A DNA stretch of 64,000 nt, taken from assembly GCA_963726575.1 (NCBI GenBank), contig CAVSCR010000005.1, positions 310,001 through 374,000 on the forward strand, written 5' to 3'. Shown piece by piece: positions 23,182 through 30,396 of this stretch. The notes beneath the pieces are model-generated. The model was not told the DNA's origin and did not search any database. It saw only the letters and a program-made list of their open reading frames with translations. How positions within the stretch are numbered: the stretch's first letter is position 1; each line of letters opens with the position of its first letter. This DNA is from CAVSCR01 sp963726575. GTDB taxonomy: Bacteria > Actinomycetota > Actinomycetes > JAHEKZ01. The translations under genes were made by a program, and so were the position numbers.

Positions 23182-23625
23182 ATGCGACCATGGTCGTCCC
23201 GGGAGCCTGTGGCGGTGAGTGAAGTGCTGGATGAGGGGCCGTTCTTCCACGGCACGAAGGCCGATCTGCGGGTGGGTGATCTCCTCAGCGCGGGTTTCCG
23301 GTCGAACTACCGGCCCGAGGTCGTCATGAATCACATCTACTTCACCGCACTGTCTGACGGTGCTGGGCTCGCCGCGGAGCTGGCGGCTGGCGAAGCTGCT
23401 CCGCGCGTCTATGCCGTTGAGCCGACAGGTGCGTTCGAGGACGACCCGAATGTGACCGACAAGAAGTTCCCCGGTAACCCGACCAGGTCCTACCGCAGCA
23501 GAGATCCGCTCAGGATCGTCGGCGAGGTGAGCGACTGGACGCGGCTGACCCCCGCTGCGCTACAGGCATGGCACGACCGACTGGCGGCGATTCGCGCCGA
23601 CGAACGTGGCGAAATCATCAACTGA
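23182..23625 (+). CDS. arr: rifampin ADP-ribosyltransferase (Arr)
   Basis: 147 residues with the full Arr pattern: GPFFHGTKADLRVGDLLSAG, then VVMNHIYFTALSDGAGLAAELA, the hallmark YAVEPTGAFEDDPNVTDKKF, PGNPTRSYRSRDPLRIVGEV and a C-terminal helix. Arr enzymes ADP-ribosylate the ansa-chain hydroxyl of rifamycins using NAD+ and so inactivate them; sequence identity of the key blocks makes the assignment strong, though activity is inferred. ATG 23182 gives the usual 18-residue lead before GPFFHG; GTG 23209 or GTG 23215 are alternatives. No clear ribosome-binding site or -10 box is seen for the ATG. Confidence 0.88.
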   Translation: MRPWSSREPVAVSEVLDEGPFFHGTKADLRVGDLLSAGFRSNYRPEVVMNHIYFTALSDGAGLAAELAAGEAAPRVYAVEPTGAFEDDPNVTDKKFPGNPTRSYRSRDPLRIVGEVSDWTRLTPAALQAWHDRLAAIRADERGEIIN

Positions 23626-23784
23626 TCGGCTCGGGTTTGCCGCTCGCTGCCTCATTTGTCGGGGGACGGCGTACGACGACGACGGGCTCGTAAGAACCAG
23701 ATCTTGATGCCGGGCTGCTCGACGCCGAGTACAAGTGCCGCAACGGGTGCGACTACCGGGCCGGGATCGGGGCATCATCGGCAC

Positions 23785-24081
23785 ATGGCAGTCGGGATCG
23801 TCCGCGCATGGCACGACGCCGAGGGCTGGGGTGTACTGGACTCCGACGAAACGCCCGGAGGCTGCTGGGCGCACATCTCGCACCTAGGTATGGTCCGCTT
23901 CCACCGCTTCCACCGCGTCCTGCCGGGGCAACGAGTCACCTTCAGCTTCGAGCCTGGGCCGCAGGACGGGTTCGACTTCCGAGCCGTGGACGTGACGATC
24001 GACGGTGTGCCACGGGTCGAGACCGAGGTCCAACCGCCCGGGCCGGGATACCGGAGTCGACTCACGATCGAGTGGGACTAA
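23785..24081 (+). CDS. cold-shock-like single-domain protein
   Basis: 98 residues with an OB-fold reminiscent of CspA: MAVGIVRAWHDAEGWGVLDSDETPGGCWAHISHL corresponds to the xGxVKWFNxxKGFGFI region with HISHL matching VHFSAI, and PGQRVTFSFEPGPQDGFDFRAVDV to the second half. Nucleic-acid-binding aromatics are fewer than in classical Csp proteins (RNP1 KGFGFI appears as EGWGVL). The family occurs in actinobacteria as cold-shock domain-like proteins. CATCAT ends exactly 6 bases before the ATG. Monocistronic. Confidence 0.75.
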   Translation: MAVGIVRAWHDAEGWGVLDSDETPGGCWAHISHLGMVRFHRFHRVLPGQRVTFSFEPGPQDGFDFRAVDVTIDGVPRVETEVQPPGPGYRSRLTIEWD

Positions 24082-24229
24082 CCGCATGGACGCGCCGATC
24101 TCCACATCGATCCCGGAAGGGACGGGACGAAGCTCGACAGGTGGTGACACTCGTCAACGACTGGGTCACCGACGGCGATCAGCTCGGGTGACCCGGCTGA
24201 CGGTGCGCCCCAAGCGACATGATTGGGCC

Positions 24230-24796
24230 ATGGAGCGGCTGACCCTTCGCAGCAAACTCTTCGTGATCGTCGGGCTGCCGGGCTCTGGCAAGACGACCCG
24301 GGCCAAGGAGCTGTCGGCTGAGTTCGCCGCCTTACGGCTCACCCCTGACGACTGGATGATCCCCCTTTTCCATCACAACGACGCGGATGGCAAACGCGAC
24401 GTTCTGGAGGGGCGGTTCATCTGGCTCGCGATGACGGCACTGGAGCGCGGCATGAACGTCGTGCTGGATTTTGGAGTCTGGGCAAGAGACGAGCGTTCGG
24501 CCCTGAAGCACATGGCGTCGACGATCGGCGCTGAGTGCGAGCTCGTCTACTTGCCGATCGATCTCGACGACCAGCTGCGGAGAGTCAATGACCGCTTCGC
24601 GACCGATCCTGCCACGACGTTCGTCATGACCGAAGGCGACCTTGCTCAGTGGCGCGATCAGTTCGAGGAGCCTGACCAGCAGGAGTTACTCAGCGCTGAA
24701 CCAGGACCTCTTCCAGAGGGGTTCACGTCCTGGGAGGCCTGGACGGCCAGCCGTTGGCCAACGTCAGTTGATCAGCTGCGTGGGAGCGCCGGGTAG
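24230..24796 (+). CDS. P-loop kinase-like ATPase (AAA_33 type)
   Basis: 188 residues of the small P-loop kinase family. Walker A is VIVGLPGSGKTTRAKEL near residue 12-28, followed by LTPDDWM (common substrate-site DxW motif), a helix after EGRFIWLAMTALERGMNVVLDFGVWARDERSALK (the Walker-B-like DFG), and a C-terminal lid with Arg. Relatives include polynucleotide-kinase-like and aminoglycoside/chloramphenicol phosphotransferase-like proteins of unknown substrate. ATG 24230 follows CATGAT by exactly 6 bases. Located in the accessory stretch near arr, so a drug-modifying role is possible but unsupported. Confidence 0.78.
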   Translation: MERLTLRSKLFVIVGLPGSGKTTRAKELSAEFAALRLTPDDWMIPLFHHNDADGKRDVLEGRFIWLAMTALERGMNVVLDFGVWARDERSALKHMASTIGAECELVYLPIDLDDQLRRVNDRFATDPATTFVMTEGDLAQWRDQFEEPDQQELLSAEPGPLPEGFTSWEAWTASRWPTSVDQLRGSAG

Positions 24797-24901
24797 GGCC
24801 GCTTGCTGGCGACGGCGACACGCGCGCACTGCTGGGCACCTGCTCGAGGACTCAGCAGCCCACCGCCGAGCCGATCCGGACACGGACGGTCGCGACTTTG
24901 C

Positions 24902-25681
24902 TCAGCCGCTGTCACTGTCGGTACTGGTCATGAAGTTGGCCACGAGGTCGGCGGTGTGTTCGGGCGCATCGAGTCCGACCATGTGTCCGGCGTCACGGAT
25001 CACCTCGAGGCGCGCTGTCGGCCCCTGCTCCGCGATGGTGCGGGCGTAGCTGGCGAACAGTGACGTCTCGTGCTCGCCCACCAGGACCAGCGTCGGCGGC
25101 TCCACCTCACCCAGCCGGGTCGCAGCGGCCGGCTGGGGCTCTTCCCGCGGATCCTGGTGCAACCAGTGGAACCCCCGGTACTCCTGAGTCAGGAGCGCGA
25201 GCCGCTGACGAGCCGCCGCCGTGCGACCAGAGAAGCCGAAGAGCGGATGTGAGAGCCAGGCCTTCCTGGCGGCAGCCACACCTTCGGACCTGGCGGTCTG
25301 CTCGAGGAGGTGCCACCACCGACCGAACTCCGCATCCCCGCGGCCGCCGGGCAGATTCGGGCCGACCAAGACCAACCCGCCAACACGGTCGGGATCGCAC
25401 AAGGCGGCGTCCAGGGCCAGACCACCGCCCATCGACGCCCCGACCAACACTGCTCGCTCGATCCGCAGACTGTCCATCACCTGCCACAGGTCGGTCACAT
25501 CCGAGTACGGCCCGACCGGGTCGGGCGAAGCGCCGAATCCGCGCTGGTCGTAGCGCACCACGAGGTGATCCAGCTCCAGGCGAGCCGCCAGGTCATCCCA
25601 CATTGTCACGTCGAACGTGAAGGCGTGCAGCAGAACCACCGGCTGACCGGCACCGGAGGACACCACCGGCAGATCGCCCAT
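24902..25681 (-). CDS. alpha/beta hydrolase
   Basis: 259 residues, alpha/beta-hydrolase fold: oxyanion-hole region VVLLHAFTFDVTMWDDLA, strand VVRYDQRGFGASPDP, nucleophile elbow LVGASMGGGLALDAA (catalytic Ser in GASMGG), and C-terminal acid/His region PTLVLVGEHE and IRDAGHMVGLDAPE. This resembles 3-oxoadipate enol-lactonase-type and epoxide-hydrolase-like enzymes; the substrate is unknown. No signal peptide. It is transcribed toward the P-loop kinase gene and separated from the tRNA by about 90 bases. Confidence 0.86.
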   Translation of the reverse strand: MGDLPVVSSGAGQPVVLLHAFTFDVTMWDDLAARLELDHLVVRYDQRGFGASPDPVGPYSDVTDLWQVMDSLRIERAVLVGASMGGGLALDAALCDPDRVGGLVLVGPNLPGGRGDAEFGRWWHLLEQTARSEGVAAARKAWLSHPLFGFSGRTAAARQRLALLTQEYRGFHWLHQDPREEPQPAAATRLGEVEPPTLVLVGEHETSLFASYARTIAEQGPTARLEVIRDAGHMVGLDAPEHTADLVANFMTSTDSDSG

Positions 25682-25772
25682 GCCATCACCTGCCGCCCTG
25701 GTACAGCACCGCTCGGCTGTACACCGCCCCGAGAACCACCCGAAGCAGGTGTCGACGCCGGGGTGCAGCTGT

Positions 25773-25860
25773 TGGTGTCCGAGGGGGGACTTGAACCCCC
25801 ACCCCCTATACGGGGACTAGCACCTCAAGCTAGCGCGTCTGCCTATTCCGCCACCCGGAC
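25773..25860 (-). tRNA. tRNA-Leu (anticodon GAG)
   Basis: 88 bases including an encoded CCA. On the minus strand the acceptor stem starts GTCCGGG and pairs with CTCGGAC. The D region reads GGCGGAATAGGCAGACGCG. The anticodon stem CTAGC/GCTAG encloses loop TTGAGGT, giving anticodon GAG. A class II variable arm (about TCCCCGTATAGGGG) and TTCAAGT of the T loop follow, then discriminator A and CCA. The long variable arm and GAG anticodon identify leucine. It marks the right edge of the accessory stretch; its 3' end faces those genes. Confidence 0.95.
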
Positions 25861-25974
25861 GTGGACCGGCGAACCGGCCCGCCGAGGATACCAACGGGCC
25901 AAGACCCCACCAAACGCCCAACGACGTTCCCGATGGCTGGGCGTTCGCCTGGTTGCTGCGGCACCATGGCCTGT

Positions 25975-27306
25975 GTGACCGACACCGCCGCGCACCCCAG
26001 CCGCGCCACCGACGAAGTGGTGCAGATCTGTCGTGACCTGATCCGCATCGACTCCTCCAACTACGGAGACGACGAGCGGTCCCAAGAAAGAGACGTGGCC
26101 GAGTACGTCGCCGCACAGCTCAGCGACGTGGGCATCGACGTGGAGCTGATCGAGTCGCGTCCGCGCCGAACGAGTCTGGTCGCACGTATCGAGGGAGTGG
26201 ACCGATCGAGGCCAGCACTGCTGTTGCACGGCCACCTCGATGTCGTTCCGGCCAACGCCGACGACTGGACGCACCCCCCGTTCGGCGCCGAGATCGTCGA
26301 ACACGACGGCGAGCCGATGGTGTGGGGCCGTGGTGCCGTCGACATGAAGGACATGGACGCCATGATCCTTGCGGTGGTTCGCGACCGGATCCGCACCGGC
26401 CGCAAACCCCCGCGCGACATCGTGCTGACGTTTCTGGCCGACGAAGAAGCGGGCGGCACGCTCGGCTCTCACTGGCTCGCCGACCATCGTCCGGAGCTCT
26501 TCGAGGGCGTCGACCACGCGGTCGGCGAAGTGGGTGGTTTCAGCTTCACGGTGCGAGACGACCTACGGCTGTACCTCATCGAGACGGCCGAGAAGGGCAT
26601 CGCCTGGATGCGTCTGACCGCGCGCGGCCGAGCCGGCCACGGCTCGATGGTCAACGACGAGAACGCGGTGACCCGGCTGAGCGAAGCACTGGCCCGGCTG
26701 GGCGCGCACCAGTTCGCCTACACCCCGACCAAGACCGTCACGACCTTTCTCGAAGCCGTCTGCGAGGCGTTCGGGCTCGACCCGGGTACGGACCCCGACG
26801 AGGTCGTTGCACATCTCGGCCCGATCGCACCCATGATCGCGGCGTCGCTGCGCAACACCGCCAACCCGACACTGCTCGACGCCGGGTACAAGGCAAACGT
26901 CATCCCGGGCGAGGCCAGCGCCGTCGTGGACGGCAGGTTCCTGCCCGGTCACCGCGACGCGTTCCTCGCCGAGGTCGACGAACTGCTGGGGGAGCACATC
27001 ACGCGGGTGAACGAGGTCGATGACATCGCGCTCGAGACCGGGTTCGACGGACCGCTGGTCGAGGCGATGACCGCCGCGTTACAGGCCGAGGACCCGGCGG
27101 CGCGGGTCGTGCCGTACACGCTGTGCGGGGGCACCGACGCGAAAGCGTTCGCCGGGCTCGGGATCGCGGGGTTCGGGTTCTCCCCACTTCGGCTGCCGCC
27201 CAGCCTTGCCTTCGCCGACCTGTTCCACGGCGTGGACGAGCGGGTGCCGGTGTCAGCCCTGGAGTTCGGCACCCGGGTGCTCGACCGGTTCCTGGACCAG
27301 ATCTGA
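25975..27306 (+). CDS. M20 family metallopeptidase
   Basis: 443 residues of the M20 (ArgE/DapE/CPG2) family. Zinc ligand segments are HGHLDVVPA (first His and catalytic Asp), WGRGAVDMKDM (bridging Asp), DEEAGGTLGS (general-base Glu and Glu ligand) and, near the C-terminus, LFHGVDERVPV (His ligand). A dimerisation lid domain lies between about 190 and 310. It is a cytoplasmic amidohydrolase/dipeptidase; the substrate is unknown. GTG 25975 lies 7 bases after CACCAT; ATG 25966 is an alternative. Its 3' end overlaps the convergent RecD-like gene by 54 bases, unusually long for this window. Confidence 0.87.
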   Translation: MTDTAAHPSRATDEVVQICRDLIRIDSSNYGDDERSQERDVAEYVAAQLSDVGIDVELIESRPRRTSLVARIEGVDRSRPALLLHGHLDVVPANADDWTHPPFGAEIVEHDGEPMVWGRGAVDMKDMDAMILAVVRDRIRTGRKPPRDIVLTFLADEEAGGTLGSHWLADHRPELFEGVDHAVGEVGGFSFTVRDDLRLYLIETAEKGIAWMRLTARGRAGHGSMVNDENAVTRLSEALARLGAHQFAYTPTKTVTTFLEAVCEAFGLDPGTDPDEVVAHLGPIAPMIAASLRNTANPTLLDAGYKANVIPGEASAVVDGRFLPGHRDAFLAEVDELLGEHITRVNEVDDIALETGFDGPLVEAMTAALQAEDPAARVVPYTLCGGTDAKAFAGLGIAGFGFSPLRLPPSLAFADLFHGVDERVPVSALEFGTRVLDRFLDQI

Positions 27307-28230
27307 GGAACCGAGCACCCCGGCCAGCAGCGTGGGCAGGATCGTCGTACGTGGGCGGTGCCCCAGTGCCAACGTCGCAGTCATACCGACGCCGGCCGAG
27401 ACGGCGATGCTCAGATGCCGCTGTGCCGGTGTCAGCGCGCTCACCACCATCGGGCGGTTGAGCAGGCCAGTGGACTGCGCGGGGAACACGGCCACCACGG
27501 CCGGCCAGGTCACCGAACCGAGCTCCTGGACCAGGCGAACCTCCGCGTAGCCGGTCAGAGCCCGGCGGAGGGCCGCCACTCCGCACGCCCCGTGCACCAG
27601 CGGCACCACGACACCGATCTGGTCGGCCGACAGCGCGAAGACCCGCGGAATGGAATCGGTGACCAGCTGCATCACGCGCTTGGCGAGCGCTTCGTCGTCA
27701 TCGGCGCGCGTCACGACGACGCTGTGCTGACCGCTGGCCACCTCGGGGAGCTCCCCAGCACGCACCTGACGCAGCGCAGCCCGGACGACGAGGTCCTGCG
27801 ACGGTTCATCTGCAGCGGCGGTCGTGACGACCCGCGGAGCCCACCGCTGCGCCGCGGTGAGCAGGTCGCGAAGCGGCGCACCCGGTCCGAACGGCCCGAG
27901 CCGGTCGGGGTCGCCGAAGAGCAGCACGGGGCCATCGATCCCTGCTTGCTCGAGCCGGTCGGCGAGCTCGGCACTGCCCAGCTCGTGCGCGCGGTCGATC
28001 AGCGTGGCATCCGTCGACGCATCGCTGGCCCCGGAAGGACACACGCGGAGCAGATCCCGGTCCATCAGGTCGGCAACGACATCCGCGACACGCTGCTCGG
28101 CTAGGACGTGTTCGGTCAGGGCGACAGCACGCGTCTGCCCCAGCAGGACGGCAACCACGTCGCCACTCGCCACGGCCTCTCGGGCGACCGCTTCGGCGTC
28201 GAGCCCGGCACCGGACAGCGCCGAGGCCAC
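27253..28230 (-). CDS. RecD-like helicase C-terminal protein without P-loop
   Basis: 325 codons from GTG 28230. The C-terminal half matches RecD/TraA-type superfamily 1 helicase motifs: LLFGDPDRLGPFGPGAPLRDLL (motif III, normally GDPDQLPSVGPG), DQIGVVVPLVHGACGVAALRRAL (motif IV-like, PMYRGPAG), and GSVTWPAVVAVFP...LLNRPMVVSALTPAQR (motifs V-VI, normally QGSEWPAVV and NRNLLYTAITRA). No Walker A or DEAD-like motif is present, so it cannot hydrolyse ATP by the standard mechanism. The coding signal continues upstream to 28320 (see findings). Function unknown; probably a structural or DNA-binding relic. Confidence 0.7.
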   Translation of the reverse strand: MASALSGAGLDAEAVAREAVASGDVVAVLLGQTRAVALTEHVLAEQRVADVVADLMDRDLLRVCPSGASDASTDATLIDRAHELGSAELADRLEQAGIDGPVLLFGDPDRLGPFGPGAPLRDLLTAAQRWAPRVVTTAAADEPSQDLVVRAALRQVRAGELPEVASGQHSVVVTRADDDEALAKRVMQLVTDSIPRVFALSADQIGVVVPLVHGACGVAALRRALTGYAEVRLVQELGSVTWPAVVAVFPAQSTGLLNRPMVVSALTPAQRHLSIAVSAGVGMTATLALGHRPRTTILPTLLAGVLGSSDLVQEPVEHPGAELQG

Positions 28231-28316
28231 TGTCGACCACGAGAGGGCGGTGTGGCCGTCCTCGGCAGCCCTGGCGAGCAGGTCACCGAGGCGAGAGGAG
28301 CCGTTCGAGTCCGGGC

Positions 28317-29297
28317 TCAGCGCTGGTTCCAGCCGGTGTCGGGGTACCCCCGCTCCGGGGCCGACACTTCATCGAGCGCCACCCGGATCTCCTCGGGCAG
28401 GTCCAACGACTCCACCTGCAGCGACCCGATGAGCTGGGCGGCCGTACGGGCGCCGACGATGGCCGACGTCACCCCTGGTCGGTCCCGCACCCAAGCAAGG
28501 GCCACCTCCAACGGCGCGACTCCCAGGCCCTCGGCGGCCGTGGCCACGGCCTCGACGACCCGACGCGACCGCTCTCCCAGGAACGGTGCGACGAACGACG
28601 CGAAGTGGTCCGATGCACCACGGGAGTCGGCTGGGGTTCCGGTGCGGTACTTGCCGGTGAGCACACCACGCCCCAACGGCGACCAGGCGAGCAGCCCGAC
28701 GCCAAGAGCCTGCCCCGCCGGCACCACCTCGCGCTCGACGCCGCGTTGCAGCAGCGAGTACTCCATCTGGGTCGACACGATGGGCGCGCGACCCGGCACG
28801 CTGCGCTGCCAGGTGGCGAATTCGGCGGTCTGCCAGCCGGCGAAGTTCGAGATGCCCACGTAACGAACCCGTCCGCTGCGGACCGCGTCGTCCATGGCGC
28901 CGAGCGTCTCGTCGATGGCGGTGAGGGGGTCAGGCGCATGTAGCTGCCACAGGTCGACGTAGTCGGTACCCAGACGGCGCAGCGATCCGTCGAGTGCCGC
29001 GAGGAGATGGCCTCGCGAGGCGTCGAAGTGCCGCGCCGTGCCGGGCCGGCTGACGGCCTTGGTCGCGACCACGACCTGGTCTCGCGCCACGACGTCACCC
29101 AGGAGCGACCCGAGCGTGCGCTCCGCTGCGCCGTCGCCGTACACGTCGGCGGTGTCGACGAGCGTGCCGCCCGCCTCGCTGAACCGGGTGAGTTGGTCGC
29201 GCGCCTCGTGCTCGTCGGTGTCTCGTCCCCAGGTCATCGTGCCCAGGGCGAGCCGAGAGACCTGAATGCCTGCGCTGCCCAGGTGACGCTGCTCCAT
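28317..29297 (-). CDS. aldo/keto reductase
   Basis: 326 residues of the AKR superfamily. The catalytic tetrad is present: Asp and Tyr in DTADVYGDG, Lys in VVATKAVS and His in LWQLHAPDP. The NADPH-binding end reads VRDRPGVTSAIVGARTAAQL. The opening MEQRHLGSAGIQVSRLALGTMTWG is typical of the AKR11/12-like group acting on aldehydes or sugars. ATG 29297 is chosen over the upstream frame because TAACCT lies 8 bases before it on the minus strand. It shares a compact divergent promoter with the LLM oxidoreductase. Its TGA overlaps a CTG that may start the RecD-like gene. Confidence 0.88.
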   Translation of the reverse strand: MEQRHLGSAGIQVSRLALGTMTWGRDTDEHEARDQLTRFSEAGGTLVDTADVYGDGAAERTLGSLLGDVVARDQVVVATKAVSRPGTARHFDASRGHLLAALDGSLRRLGTDYVDLWQLHAPDPLTAIDETLGAMDDAVRSGRVRYVGISNFAGWQTAEFATWQRSVPGRAPIVSTQMEYSLLQRGVEREVVPAGQALGVGLLAWSPLGRGVLTGKYRTGTPADSRGASDHFASFVAPFLGERSRRVVEAVATAAEGLGVAPLEVALAWVRDRPGVTSAIVGARTAAQLIGSLQVESLDLPEEIRVALDEVSAPERGYPDTGWNQR

Positions 29298-29305
29298 GCC
29301 GCGTG

Positions 29306-29332
29306 AGGTTACCGACGTCGCGGGGCTAGAGT
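29306..29332. promoter_or_regulatory. back-to-back divergent promoter, AKR and LLM genes
   Basis: TAACCT for the minus strand (29311-29306, 8 bases before ATG 29297) and TAGAGT for the plus strand (29327-29332, 8 bases before ATG 29341) are 15 bp apart. Each -10 box falls where the other promoter's -35 region would be, so occupancy may be mutually exclusive. Confidence 0.5.
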
Positions 29333-29340
29333 CCGACCCC

Positions 29341-30396
29341 ATGCGTCTGGGGATCAACTTGGGGTACTGGGGAGCCGGCAACGACGCGGCCAACCTGGCA
29401 CTCGCCCGCGAGGCCGACCGCCTCGGTTACTCCGTGGCCTGGGCGGCCGAGGCCTACGGCTCAGACGCCGCGACCGTGCTCGCGTGGGTGGCCGCCCAGA
29501 CCGAGCGCATCGACGTGGGATCGGCCGTGTTCCAGATCCCTGGCCGCTCACCCGCGCTCACGGCCATGACGGCGGCGACCCTGGACACGTTGTCCGGCGG
29601 ACGCTTCCGCCTGGGTCTCGGTGTGTCCGGTCCGCAGGTCTCCGAGGGTTGGCACGGCGTCCGGTTCGCCAAACCGTTGGCGCGCACCCGCGAGTACGTC
29701 GACATCGTCCGCCTGGCTCTGGACCGCCAGGTCGTCCGCTACGACGGTGAGCACTTCACCTTGCCGCTGCCCGACGGGCCGGGCAAGGCGTTGCGCCTGA
29801 CCGTGCACCCGGTGCGGGACCGTCTCCCGATCTACCTGGCGGCGTTGGGTCCGAAGAATCTCGAGCTGGCCGGCGAGATCGCAGACGGCTGGTTGGCGCT
29901 CTTCTACAGCGCCGAGCACTCCGGCGACTCCCTGGAGTCGATCCGCGTCGGCAGAGAACGCGCAGGCAAGTCCATGGAAGGGTTCGACGTCGTCCCCACC
30001 GTCCCTCTCGTCGTCGGCGACGACCTGCAGGCGTGCGCGGCCCCCGTACGCGCCTACTCCGCGCTGTACATCGGCGGCATGGGGAGTCGGGACCAGAACT
30101 TCTACAACGCTCTTGCCGTCCGCATGGGCTTCGGTGAGGCCGCTGGGCAGGTGCAGGAGCTCTACCTCGCCCGCGACTACGAGGCGTCCGCCGCAGCGGT
30201 GCCCCTCGAGTTCATCGACCAGACGTCACTGATCGGGCCGATCGAGCGGATCGCGGAGCGCATGACGGCGTTCGCCGCATCAGGTGTCACCACCTTGAAC
30301 GTGTCGACGTATGCACCGTCGGTCGAGGAGCAGCTCGCCGCCATCCGGACTGCCCGTGAGGCACTGACCCTGGCCGGCCTGGACGAGGAGTCGTGA
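29341..30396 (+). CDS. LLM class F420-dependent oxidoreductase
   Basis: 351-residue luciferase-like (TIM barrel) flavin/F420 oxidoreductase: start RLGINLGYWGAGNDAANLALAREADRL, then LSGGRFRLGLGVSGPQVSEGWHG and ELAGEIADGWLALFYS near the C-terminal half. The YWGAGN/GRFRLGLGVSGP patterns are typical of actinobacterial F420-dependent members (TIGR03559-like), which reduce or oxidise alcohols, aldehydes or thiols with coenzyme F420. The substrate is unknown. It overlaps the start of the second uppP (GTGA), placing it at the head of the conserved 30-36 kb cluster. Confidence 0.87.
   Translation: MRLGINLGYWGAGNDAANLALAREADRLGYSVAWAAEAYGSDAATVLAWVAAQTERIDVGSAVFQIPGRSPALTAMTAATLDTLSGGRFRLGLGVSGPQVSEGWHGVRFAKPLARTREYVDIVRLALDRQVVRYDGEHFTLPLPDGPGKALRLTVHPVRDRLPIYLAALGPKNLELAGEIADGWLALFYSAEHSGDSLESIRVGRERAGKSMEGFDVVPTVPLVVGDDLQACAAPVRAYSALYIGGMGSRDQNFYNALAVRMGFGEAAGQVQELYLARDYEASAAAVPLEFIDQTSLIGPIERIAERMTAFAASGVTTLNVSTYAPSVEEQLAAIRTAREALTLAGLDEES

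Noticed and set aside
22877..23218. 113-codon plus-strand frame
   Set aside because: It is antisense to the better-supported short minus-strand ORF and overlaps the arr start.
25690..25980. tRNA-linked integration (att) site
   Set aside because: I could not find a repeat of the tRNA 3' end or an integrase; kept only as a question in the findings.
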